Shown one piece after another: positions 15,377-22,631 of a stretch of DNA of 29,720 bases. Origin of the DNA: JAICJR01 sp036555755 (GTDB taxonomy: Bacteria; Actinomycetota; Thermoleophilia; Solirubrobacterales; Thermoleophilaceae); assembly GCA_036555755.1 (NCBI GenBank), contig DATBKS010000170.1, positions 1 to 29,720 on the forward strand, in the 5' to 3' direction. Made by a program: the position numbers and the translations under genes. The notes under the pieces are model-generated. The model saw nothing but the letters and a program-made list of their open reading frames with translations, did no database searches and was not told the DNA's origin. Numbering within the stretch: position 1 is the stretch's first letter; every line of letters begins with the position of its first letter.

Positions 15377-16663
15377 TCACGCCGCGACGAGCGAGGGATT
15401 GACCGCCTCGAGGGCGGTCAAGAAGCTGTCCTCGGAGCCGCCGACGCCGGCGGCCGACATGCGCGTGGGATCGAACAGCTCGTGCGCAAGCTCCGACACC
15501 TGCTCAAGGGTGACCGAATCGATCGCGGCAACGATCTCGTCGAGCGTCAAGAGCGGCACGCCCATCAGGATCGATGAGCCGAGCCGGTTCATCCGCGCGA
15601 GCGTGGACTCCATCGACAGGACGGTGCGGCCCTTCACGTTCTCCTTTGCGCGCACCAGCTCTTCCTCGGTGATCGAGGACGGGTCCTGCAGCTTGTTCAG
15701 CTCCTCGCCGATCACGTCCATCGCCTCGCGGACGCGGTCGGGCCGCGTGCCGACGTACAGGGCCACCTGGCCGGAGTCGACGTACTGGCTCGCGTACGAG
15801 TAGACCGAGTACGCCAGGCCGCGCTTCTCGCGCACCTCCTGGAACAAACGAGAGGAAGACGACCCGCCGAGGATCGTGTCGAGCACGCGCAGGATGAAGC
15901 GCCGCTCGTCCCCGCGCGGAAGGCCAGGGGCGCCCAGGCAGAGGTGATACTGCTCGGTCTGCTTCTGGTGGAAGCAGACACGAGGCTCGGTGGTGGCGTG
16001 CGCAGCCTCTGGAGTATTGGGCTCGCCGGGTCCGGCCGTAAATGCGTCTGTTACGAGCGACACGAGCTTGTCGTGCGATAGCTGCCCGGCCCCCGCGACC
16101 ACCAAATTGGGCGCCGTGTAGCGGCCGTCGTGGTAGGCGGCGATGTCCGGCACCGGCACGTTGCCGATCACGTCAGCGGTGCCGATGATCGGACGGCCTA
16201 GCGGGTGATCGCCGAACACCGCGCGCGACAACACGTCGTGCACCTTGTCCGACGGCTCGTCCTCGTACATCGCGATCTCCTCGATCACCACTTGGCGCTC
16301 GGAGTCGATGTCGGGGTACGAGGGGCGCAGCACCATGTCGGCCATCACGTCGAACGCGCGGTCGAGGTGCTGGTCCAGGAAGCGCGAGTAGACCGAGGTG
16401 GTCTCCTTGCCGGTACCAGCGTTGATCTCGGCGCCCAGCCCGTCGAAGATCTGGTCGATCTCCGTCGAGCTGAAGCGGTTCGTTCCCTTGAACAGCAGGT
16501 GCTCGAGGAAGTGCGAGATCCCAGCCTGCTCGACCGTCTCGTTGCGCGACCCGACACGGATCCAGAAGCCGAGCGCGACCGAGCGCACCGAGGGCATCTC
16601 CTCGGTGACGACCCGGACGCCCGAGTCGAGCTCGGTCAGCTGGTGTCCGTTAATTTCGCTCAG
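15377..16663 (-). CDS. M16-family zinc metallopeptidase, probable CTG start
   Basis: The inverted zinc motif HFLEH (H51, E54, H55 from the CTG start) is followed by ERQVVIEEIAMYEDEP with the third ligand Glu. The second half is the M16 partner domain with REKRGLAYSVYSYAS. Family members such as YmxG/PqqL-like peptidases degrade peptides; the target here is unknown. The first ATG in frame (16597) would cut off the conserved first strand. The frame continues upstream as EINGHQLTELDSGVRVVTEE, the usual M16 N-terminus, to a CTG at 16663 that overlaps the pnp stop as CTGA. That gives 428 residues, the normal length. ATT at 16654 is an alternative start. It sits between pnp and dapB, the conserved actinobacterial order. 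Confidence 0.92.
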   Translation of the reverse strand: MSEINGHQLTELDSGVRVVTEEMPSVRSVALGFWIRVGSRNETVEQAGISHFLEHLLFKGTNRFSSTEIDQIFDGLGAEINAGTGKETTSVYSRFLDQHLDRAFDVMADMVLRPSYPDIDSERQVVIEEIAMYEDEPSDKVHDVLSRAVFGDHPLGRPIIGTADVIGNVPVPDIAAYHDGRYTAPNLVVAGAGQLSHDKLVSLVTDAFTAGPGEPNTPEAAHATTEPRVCFHQKQTEQYHLCLGAPGLPRGDERRFILRVLDTILGGSSSSRLFQEVREKRGLAYSVYSYASQYVDSGQVALYVGTRPDRVREAMDVIGEELNKLQDPSSITEEELVRAKENVKGRTVLSMESTLARMNRLGSSILMGVPLLTLDEIVAAIDSVTLEQVSELAHELFDPTRMSAAGVGGSEDSFLTALEAVNPSLVAA

Positions 16664-18927
16664 CGTCGATCACGCCTGTGATCGTTGCCACCGCGTCCGC
16701 CGCCATCGCGTCCGCGTCCGCCCCGATCGCGGCGCGGGCCGCGGTCGCCGCCGCCGCGGGGGCCACGGTCGCCCGTGCCCACGGCAGCCAGCTCCTCGGC
16801 CGACTTGCCGGCGATCTCAGGATCGTCGGCCAGGCGCAGCCCGATGCGGCCACGCTCCTTGTCGACTTCCACAACCCGCACGTTCACCTCGTCGCCGCGG
16901 TTGAGCACGTCCTCGACGGACTCGGCCCGCTGGCCTGGCGAGATGTTCGAGATGTGCAACAGACCGTCGGTGCCCTTGGAGAGCTCGACGAACGCACCGA
17001 AGGTCGTCGTCTTCACGACCTTGCCGGTGTACTCGTCGCCGACCTCGACCTCCTTGGTCATGGAGCGAATGCGCTCGATCAGCGCATCGCCCTGCTCGCC
17101 CGAGGCGGCGTAGACCAGGATCGTGCCGTCGTCGTCGACGTCGATCTGGGCCTCGAACTCCTCGGACAGCGCGCGAATCGTCTCGCCGCCCTTGCCGATG
17201 ACCATGCCGATCTTGTCGACGTCGATCTGGATCGAGGTGATCCGCGGCGCGTACTGAGAGAGCTGCTCGCGGGGCCCGTCGATCGCCTCGGCCATCTTGC
17301 CGAGGATCAACGTCCGGCCCTTCTGGGCCTGCTCGAGCGCGTCGCGCAGGATCTCGAACGTGACGCCCGAGATCTTGATGTCCATCTGGAGGGCCGTGAT
17401 GCCGTCGGCGGTGCCGGCGACCTTGAAGTCCATGTCGCCGAGGTGGTCCTCCACGCCGGCAATGTCGGACAGGACGATGTAGTCGTCGCCCTCCTTGATG
17501 AGGCCCATCGCGATACCCGCGACCGGCTTCTTGATCGGCACGCCCGCGTCCATCAGGGAGAGCGAGGAACCGCAGACCGAGGCCATCGACGACGACCCGT
17601 TGGACTCGAGGATGTCCGAGACCACGCGGATCGTGTACGGGAAGTCCTCCTGCGACGGGATCACCGGCACGAGAGCACGCTCGGCGAGCGCGCCGTGGCC
17701 GATGTCGCGGCGCTTGGGTCCGCGCATGAAGCCCGCCTCCCCGACCGAGAACGGCGGGAAGTTGTAGTGGTGGAAGTAGCGCTTGGCGGTCTGGAGGCCG
17801 AGCGTGTCGAGCCTCATCTCCTCGCGCGTCGTTCCGAGTGCGGCAACCGAGAGCGCCTGCGTCTGGCCGCGGGTGAAGATCGCCGACCCGTGCGTGCGGG
17901 GCGCGACTCCGACCTCGATCCAGATCGGACGGATCTCGTCGGCGGTGCGGCCGTCGGGACGCTTCTTGTCCACGGCGATCCGGCGCCGGATGATGTCCTT
18001 CTCCAGCTTGTCGAAGGCGAGCTGCGCGGCAGCGCGCTTCTCGGCGTAGTCCTCGGCCTCGGCGTCGCCGCTGAAGGCCTCGAGGACTTCCTCCTCGACC
18101 TTCTTGGTGGCGTCCTGGCGGTCGAGTTTGTCCTCGACCTGAGTCGCCGAGGTGAGATCGGAACCGAAGCGGTCCGTGATCTGCTGGAGCAGACCCTCGT
18201 CGGCCTTCGGAACCTCGACCTCCTGCTTCTCCTTGCCCGCGATCTCCTGCAGCTTGCGCTGCGCCTCGCAGAGCTTCTTGATCTCCGCGTGGGCGATGTC
18301 GAGCGCATCGAGGATCTCTGCCTCGGACACCTCGTCGGCGCCCGCCTCGACCATCAGGATGGCCTCCTCGGTGCCGGCGACGACCAGGTCGAGCCCGGTC
18401 TCGAGGAGCGTCTCCTCCTCGGGATTCACCACGAAACCGCGCTCGTCGTCCATGCCGATTCGCACGGCGGCGACGGGTGCCGGGAAGGGGATGTCCGACA
18501 CCATCAGCGCGGCGCTCGCGCCGTTCATCGCGAGGATGTCGTACGGGTTGATGTGATCGACCGACATCGGGATCGAGACGAGTTGCGTCTCGCGGCGCCA
18601 GCCCTTGGGGAAGAGCGGCCGCAGCGGGCGGTCGATCATGCGTGCGGTGAGGGTGCCCTTCTCGCCTGCGCGACCCTCACGCTTGAAGAAACTGCCGGGG
18701 ATCTTGCCCGCGGCGTACATCCGCTCCTCGACATCCACCGTCAGCGGCAGAAAGTCGACATCGCGGAGGTTCCCTGCGGTGGCCGTGGAGAGGACCATTG
18801 TTTCCCCTGCCTGTACGACCACGGCTCCACTCGCCTGCTTGGCGAGCTTCCCTGTCTCGAACGTGATCTCCGTCCCCCCGACGTCGACCGAGACACGGTG
18901 CGCTTGCGGAGCGCCTACTTCATTCAT
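16660..18927 (-). CDS. pnp: Polyribonucleotide nucleotidyltransferase (PNPase)
   Basis: A 755-residue PNPase: two RNase PH domains (about 10-225 and 310-545) separated by a helical region, a KH domain (about 565-625, with IGMVIGKGGETIRAL) and an S1 domain (about 627-700, VGDEYTGKVVKTTTFGAFVE). The tail is rich in Gly, Arg and Asp (about 705-755) and probably binds RNA. It degrades RNA 3'-5' phosphorolytically and can add tails. ATG 18927 has AAGGA six bases upstream and the expected N-terminus; the open frame extends to 19005 with non-conserved residues. A strong hairpin lies in the leader. It is normally adjacent to rpsO; here four other genes come between. Confidence 0.97.
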   Translation of the reverse strand: MNEVGAPQAHRVSVDVGGTEITFETGKLAKQASGAVVVQAGETMVLSTATAGNLRDVDFLPLTVDVEERMYAAGKIPGSFFKREGRAGEKGTLTARMIDRPLRPLFPKGWRRETQLVSIPMSVDHINPYDILAMNGASAALMVSDIPFPAPVAAVRIGMDDERGFVVNPEEETLLETGLDLVVAGTEEAILMVEAGADEVSEAEILDALDIAHAEIKKLCEAQRKLQEIAGKEKQEVEVPKADEGLLQQITDRFGSDLTSATQVEDKLDRQDATKKVEEEVLEAFSGDAEAEDYAEKRAAAQLAFDKLEKDIIRRRIAVDKKRPDGRTADEIRPIWIEVGVAPRTHGSAIFTRGQTQALSVAALGTTREEMRLDTLGLQTAKRYFHHYNFPPFSVGEAGFMRGPKRRDIGHGALAERALVPVIPSQEDFPYTIRVVSDILESNGSSSMASVCGSSLSLMDAGVPIKKPVAGIAMGLIKEGDDYIVLSDIAGVEDHLGDMDFKVAGTADGITALQMDIKISGVTFEILRDALEQAQKGRTLILGKMAEAIDGPREQLSQYAPRITSIQIDVDKIGMVIGKGGETIRALSEEFEAQIDVDDDGTILVYAASGEQGDALIERIRSMTKEVEVGDEYTGKVVKTTTFGAFVELSKGTDGLLHISNISPGQRAESVEDVLNRGDEVNVRVVEVDKERGRIGLRLADDPEIAGKSAEELAAVGTGDRGPRGGGDRGPRRDRGGRGRDGGGRGGNDHRRDRR

Positions 18928-18942
18928 GCTGTTCCTTTCAGC

Positions 18943-18961
18943 GCCGCCTCCGGTTGGCGGC
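18943..18961 (-). promoter_or_regulatory. Hairpin in the pnp leader
   Basis: GCCGCC and GGCGGC form a perfect 6-bp stem with a 7-base loop, ending 15 bases before the pnp ATG and just upstream of its AAGGA. A second weaker stem (CTCTT/AAGAG) lies further upstream at about 18973-18985. pnp mRNAs in several bacteria carry leader stem-loops cut by RNase III for autoregulation, so this is a candidate for that role. The structure is read from sequence; the function is inferred. Confidence 0.45.
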
Positions 18962-19027
18962 ATGCGTGTATTGGCTCTTCGAAAGAGTCCCGGGGAGGTT
19001 AGCAACGGGGCCGCGTCTGGCCGGGGA

Positions 19028-19801
19028 CTAATTGCTGCAAACGAAGGTGTGCTGCGGGTGCAAATCGACGCATCCGTCCGGGATCGTCACTTTCTTGACC
19101 GTCGCCTTCGCCGAGTAGGTGACGGTGGCCGTGTAGCCCTGCGTCTTCTTCACCTTCGCCGTGTCATGCACGCTGAACGTGGCCCGCTTGCGGGCGAACC
19201 GACGCTTGCTCGCCTTCGCCTTGAAGTCTGAGGGGAGATCGCTCGAGTCGGGCACCAGCGCGTTCTGGATGCTGTCGCTCGAGCCGGGCGTGCAGTCCGG
19301 TGGCGAGAAGCTGACGTTCCACGACGTCTGCAGCGGGCCGCCCGGGCGGAAGCCCTTGTGGCTGATGCTGAACATGTAGCGGGCCGTCTTGATCGCCTGC
19401 GGCTTGCTGCAGTTCTGGTCCTGGGCGCTGCAGCCGCCGTTCCCGTCGACCGTGAAGATCCGGAAGCTCTCGCTGCTCGTCGCGGTGCCGACCAGGTGCG
19501 CCTTCTGGCCGGGGCCGTTGGTCTGGGGACCGCCGAAGAACGGGAAGTACTTGGCCGCGTACTGGTACTTCGGGAAGCTGTCGGCGTGGAAGCTCGCCGT
19601 GTAGTCGCGGCTGAGAACGACGCCGTCGCCGCTCACGCCGTTCGGGTCGCAGGCCGCTGGCGCAGAGTTCGTGGCGTGGTAGGCGTAGGTGCCCGAGAGC
19701 GAGACGAGCTGCCAGGCGCTCTTCCGCGCGAACGCCCCCGTGGGTAATGCGAGCGCGAGCAGAGCAACGACCAGGAACGCCTTGAGCGGGGTGCGAGCCA
19801 C
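19028..19801 (-). CDS. Secreted protein of unknown function
   Basis: A 257-residue protein with a typical Sec signal peptide (LKAFLVVALLALALPTGAFA, cleavage after about residue 25). The mature part is predicted beta-rich, with many Ser, Thr, Lys and aromatic residues and several cysteines (for example PAACDPNG, GNGGCSAQDQNCS, PDGCVDLHP) suggesting extracytoplasmic disulfides. I do not recognise a family. It starts at GTG 19801. A TAGGGT hexamer six bases before the GTG could be the -10 of a leaderless transcript. It is divergent from another secreted protein of similar style, with only 48 bases between the two starts. It is not obviously linked to pnp downstream. Confidence 0.8.
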   Translation of the reverse strand: MARTPLKAFLVVALLALALPTGAFARKSAWQLVSLSGTYAYHATNSAPAACDPNGVSGDGVVLSRDYTASFHADSFPKYQYAAKYFPFFGGPQTNGPGQKAHLVGTATSSESFRIFTVDGNGGCSAQDQNCSKPQAIKTARYMFSISHKGFRPGGPLQTSWNVSFSPPDCTPGSSDSIQNALVPDSSDLPSDFKAKASKRRFARKRATFSVHDTAKVKKTQGYTATVTYSAKATVKKVTIPDGCVDLHPQHTFVCSN

Positions 19802-19814
19802 GTATCCACCCTAT

Positions 19815-19843
19815 TTGACAGGTCCCGGTTGCGCAGGGACACT
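19815..19843 (+). promoter_or_regulatory. Putative promoter for the plus-strand secreted protein (leaderless)
   Basis: A perfect TTGACA (19815-19820) is followed after 17 bases by GACACT (19838-19843), a weak -10, and six bases later by the GTG at 19850. This would start transcription on the GTG itself. On the opposite strand TAGGGT stands six bases before the GTG at 19801, so both divergent genes may be leaderless. The -35 is convincing; the -10 is not. Confidence 0.4.
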
Positions 19844-19849
19844 CGACTG

Positions 19850-20512
19850 GTGACCCGCGCGCTCATCCTCTCCGCCCTCGCGGCGGTATGCGCGCTGGCC
19901 CTCGCCGCGCCCGCCGGTGCGGCCAACACGCGGAGCTACGGATTCGGGATCACGGGTGCCCGCCTCTCCGAGGTGATGACCTTCCACGGCGACGGCGGCC
20001 CGGCCTGCCAGCGCGCCGGCTTGTGCGACTACAGCGGCACCGTCAGCTACACCTTCGACCACGCCGACGGGGTCGCCGGCATCGTGCTCCGCGAGCACCA
20101 CGCGACGGGCTTCGGGGACCTGTTCTTCGGTGGTCTCACCAGCGCGACGGTTCAGGGTCCGGGCGGCGGGGCGCCGTGCACCGACAAGATCCTGCACACG
20201 TTCGACGACTTCGAAGTGGAGGGCCGCCCCGGCAAGATCCGGCTCGTCTTCCACCCGCCCGTCGACGGGCCGGACTTCCTCAACACTTACTGCGCGGGCC
20301 CGAGCGACCTCGATATGTCGCACGCGAACGTGATCCCCGAGATCACGGTGCCCGAGCGCATGCTCCGGCGCAAGAAGCTGCTCCTCCAGGTGTCGAACAC
20401 GCTGCCGTTCCACAGCGGTCCGTTCGAGGGCACGCTGGCCTTCACGGCGTCGATCCGGCTGCACAAGTCGCGCCAGGTGTCGAACCTGTTGCAGTTCCTG
20501 GGAATCGGCTAG
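19850..20512 (+). CDS. Secreted protein of unknown function
   Basis: A 220-residue protein with a Sec signal peptide (ALILSALAAVCALALAAPAG, cleavage near AGA-A). The mature part looks like a beta-rich domain of about 190 residues with cysteines in PACQRAGLCDYSG and PCTDKI, and a basic C-terminal segment (RRKKLLLQVSN, RLHKSRQ). I do not recognise a family. The frame allows a TTG at 19829, but GTG 19850 places the signal peptide properly and matches the promoter spacing. Its TAG stop and that of the convergent DsbA-like gene share one CTAG. Position and style suggest it works with the divergent secreted protein; that is inference. Confidence 0.78.
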   Translation: MTRALILSALAAVCALALAAPAGAANTRSYGFGITGARLSEVMTFHGDGGPACQRAGLCDYSGTVSYTFDHADGVAGIVLREHHATGFGDLFFGGLTSATVQGPGGGAPCTDKILHTFDDFEVEGRPGKIRLVFHPPVDGPDFLNTYCAGPSDLDMSHANVIPEITVPERMLRRKKLLLQVSNTLPFHSGPFEGTLAFTASIRLHKSRQVSNLLQFLGIG

Positions 20513-21042
20513 CCGCCGAGGCGGGCGATCAGCTCGGGCCCCGGCACGCCGGGGCACATCTCGCCGTCCACGAACAGCATGGGCGTGGACATCACGCCCG
20601 CGCGCACGCCGGAGTGGAAGTCACGCGTGACGCGGTCGTCGAGCAGCTGCGAGCGGCGGTCCGCCTCGAAGCGGTCGAGGTCGAGGCCGAACTTCCGCGC
20701 CCGCTCCCAGAGGTGCGGGTCGTCGAGGTGGCCCTGGTCGCCGAACAGCGAGTCGTGCATCTCCCAGAAGCGGCCCTGGGCCGCGGCGGCCTCAGCGGCG
20801 AGCGCCAAAGGGCGGGCGCGCGGGTGCTTGGAGGGCACCGGGAAGTGCCGGAACACACGCACCACCGGGAGGCCGGCCAGGATGCGATCGGTGCGCGCGC
20901 AGTAGGGGCACTCGTAGTCGCCGTACTCGATCACGAGCGGGCCGGACTCCCCGCGGACGTGGTCGTCCGGGCCGGGCTCGGGCGGTCGCGAGCTGCGGAG
21001 GTCAGCCGCGTCCCGGTCGCCGCTAGGCGGCGCTGGGCTCAA
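20509..21042 (-). CDS. DsbA-family thioredoxin-fold protein (CPYC)
   Basis: A 177-residue protein whose thioredoxin fold begins LVIEYGDYECPYCARTD with the CPYC redox motif at about residues 45-48. VFRHFPV and the cis-Pro strand STPMLFVDG complete the DsbA/DSBA-like pattern. The helical insertion (ALAAEAAAAQGRFWEMHDSLF) is typical of the DsbA/NhaA-fused and FrnE-like group. No signal peptide or membrane anchor is seen, so it is probably cytoplasmic and may act as a thiol reductase or as a partner for the adjacent peroxiredoxin. It starts at TTG 21042, overlapping the peroxiredoxin gene by 20 bases. The first 28 residues are charged and non-conserved. Confidence 0.88.
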   Translation of the reverse strand: MSPAPPSGDRDAADLRSSRPPEPGPDDHVRGESGPLVIEYGDYECPYCARTDRILAGLPVVRVFRHFPVPSKHPRARPLALAAEAAAAQGRFWEMHDSLFGDQGHLDDPHLWERARKFGLDLDRFEADRRSQLLDDRVTRDFHSGVRAGVMSTPMLFVDGEMCPGVPGPELIARLGG

Positions 21043-21484
21043 GCGCGTCGAAGATGAGGTTGGCGCCCGGGATCTCGAGCGGGCTGGGCGAGCAGTACGC
21101 CCACTTCACCACGCCGTCGGGCCCGATCATCACGAGCGCACGCTGGGACGTGCCGTACTCGTCGTTGTAGACGCCGTAGGCCTTCGCCACCGCGCCCTTC
21201 GGCTCGAAGTCGGCGAGCAGCGGAATCGTGAGGTTGAGCTTCTCCTGGAAGGCCTTGTGGGCGAACGCCGAGTCGACCGACACGCCGTAGAGCTTCACCC
21301 CGCGGGAGTCGAAGTCCTGGACGAGCTCCTGGTAGATCGAGAGCTGGTCCGTGCAGACCGGGCTGAAGTCGAGCGGGTAGAAGACGAGGACGACGGTCTG
21401 GCCCTGGAGGTCTCCGAGCGAAACCTCGAGCCCGTCCTGGTCCCGAAGCTTGAAGTCCGGCGCCGGAGAGCCGGCCTCGATCAT
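21023..21484 (-). CDS. Peroxiredoxin (AhpC/TSA family, AhpE/Bcp-like)
   Basis: A 153-residue thioredoxin-fold peroxidase. The peroxidatic cysteine is C44 in FYPLDFSPVCTDQL, where Ser replaces the usual Thr of the PxxxTxxC motif; a Ser is tolerated in the family. The conserved Arg lies in SQRALVMI. Segments such as KGAVAKAYGVYNDE resemble mycobacterial AhpE (one-Cys type). There is no obvious resolving cysteine in the C45-C50 helix, but a late C (WAYCSPSP) could serve. It reduces H2O2 or alkyl hydroperoxides in the cytosol. Its ATG overlaps the rpsO stop as ATGA, which ties this antioxidant gene to the ribosomal operon. Confidence 0.93.
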   Translation of the reverse strand: MIEAGSPAPDFKLRDQDGLEVSLGDLQGQTVVLVFYPLDFSPVCTDQLSIYQELVQDFDSRGVKLYGVSVDSAFAHKAFQEKLNLTIPLLADFEPKGAVAKAYGVYNDEYGTSQRALVMIGPDGVVKWAYCSPSPLEIPGANLIFDALEPSAA

Positions 21485-21750
21485 CGGCGGAGGCCGAGCT
21501 CCCGGATCAGGTTCCGGTAACCGTCGAGGTCCTTCTTCTGCATGTAGCGAAGAAGGCGCCGGCGCTGGCCGACGAGCATGAGCAGCCCGCGGCGCGAGTG
21601 GTGGTCCTTGCGGTGCTCGCGCAGGTGCTCGGTGAGGTGGTTGATGCGCGCGGTGAGGAGAGCCACCTGCACGGAGGTGGATCCGGTGTCCGAATCGGTC
21701 TTGCCGAACTTCGTGACGATGTCGCGCTTGGCGTCTTGAGTCAGACTCAT
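21481..21750 (-). CDS. rpsO: 30S ribosomal protein S15
   Basis: An 89-residue S15, the exact family length. It has the conserved GSTSVQVALLTARINHL, DHHSRRGLLMLVGQRRRLL and IRELGLRR segments that bind the central domain of 16S rRNA. The ATG at 21750 overlaps the ribF stop as ATGA, and the stop overlaps the peroxiredoxin start as ATGA. A longer frame upstream is an artefact lying over ribF. No independent Shine-Dalgarno is visible, so translation probably depends on coupling. pnp, the usual next gene, lies about 2.6 kb further on. Confidence 0.97.
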   Translation of the reverse strand: MSLTQDAKRDIVTKFGKTDSDTGSTSVQVALLTARINHLTEHLREHRKDHHSRRGLLMLVGQRRRLLRYMQKKDLDGYRNLIRELGLRR

Positions 21751-22631
21751 CGGCGGAAGACCGTAGCAGAACAAATCTCGCGCGCCCGCTGTACGTCGAG
21801 CTCCATCTGCGCGACGAGATCGTCCACGGACTCGAAGCGCTTCTCGCCGCGCAGGCGCTCTACGAACGCCACGCGAAGATCCTCGCCGTACAGGTCGCCA
21901 TCGAAGTCGAGCAGGAACGCCTCGATCAGGAGGCCTCGACCGGTCTGGAACGTGGGCCTCACCCCCACGTTCACGGCGGCCGGATGGCCGTGCGCCCACG
22001 CCGCATAGACGCCGTGGCCGGGAACCGCGAGCCAGTCGCTCGGGACGATGTTGGCGGTGGGGAAGCCAAGCTCGCGCCCGCGCTTGTCGCCGTGCACCAC
22101 TTCGCCCTGGAACAGGAACGGGCCGCCGAGAAAGTCGGCTGCCTCCTTCACCTCGCCGGCCGCGACGAGCCCGCGGATGTGGCTCGAGGAAACGGTCTCG
22201 CCCTGCACCTCCACGAGCGGCACTACGCGCGTCTCGAACTCGCTGCGCTGCGACAAGAGCTCCGGCGTGCCCTGCGCCTTCTGCCCGAAGGTGAAGTTCT
22301 CGCCCACCGACACGCTCGTGGCCTGCAGGCGCTCGACGAGCACCTCCTCGATGAACTGGTCCGCGGACTTGTGTGAGAACTCCTCGTTGAAGGGGATCAC
22401 GACGAGCTCGTCCACCCCAAGCCCGGCGATCAGGTCGCGCTTGACCGGATAGGACGAGATCAGCTTGGGCAGCGCGTCGGGCTTGACGACCGCGAGCGGG
22501 TGCGGATCAAACGTGAGCACCGTGTCGTTGCCGCGGATGACCTCGCGGTGGCCGAGGTGCACGCCGTCGAACGTGCCCACCGCGACGCGGCGCGGGCGGG
22601 GTTCGACGTCTTGTAGGGCGGTGACTTTCAC
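21747..22631 (-). CDS. ribF: Bifunctional riboflavin kinase/FAD synthetase
   Basis: A 294-residue enzyme. The N-terminal FAD synthetase domain has GTFDGVHLGHREV (nucleotidyltransferase HxGH-type motif) and TFDPHPLAVV, with SSSHIRGLVAAGEV at about 168-181. The C-terminal riboflavin kinase domain has GDKRGRELGFPTANI and VNVGVRPTF. It converts riboflavin to FMN and then FAD. It starts at GTG 22631, overlapping the truB stop as GTGA. truB-ribF-rpsO is a conserved bacterial arrangement. The first domain is short: after HREVI the chain goes quickly to NDTVLTFDPHP, a compaction of about 10-20 residues compared with typical RibF. Confidence 0.96.
   Translation of the reverse strand: MKVTALQDVEPRPRRVAVGTFDGVHLGHREVIRGNDTVLTFDPHPLAVVKPDALPKLISSYPVKRDLIAGLGVDELVVIPFNEEFSHKSADQFIEEVLVERLQATSVSVGENFTFGQKAQGTPELLSQRSEFETRVVPLVEVQGETVSSSHIRGLVAAGEVKEAADFLGGPFLFQGEVVHGDKRGRELGFPTANIVPSDWLAVPGHGVYAAWAHGHPAAVNVGVRPTFQTGRGLLIEAFLLDFDGDLYGEDLRVAFVERLRGEKRFESVDDLVAQMELDVQRAREICSATVFRR

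Noticed and set aside
16667..16684. CGATCAC-GCCT-GTGATCG palindrome at the end of pnp
   Set aside because: It lies in codons for the repetitive Asp/Arg/His tail (NDHRRDRR) and may be a by-product of that composition; there is no U-run, and no promoter logic beyond its closeness to the M16 start.
20509..20512. Convergent genes sharing a CTAG that supplies both TAG stops
   Set aside because: CTAG is self-complementary, so convergent TAG stops fall on it easily; a curiosity rather than a signal.
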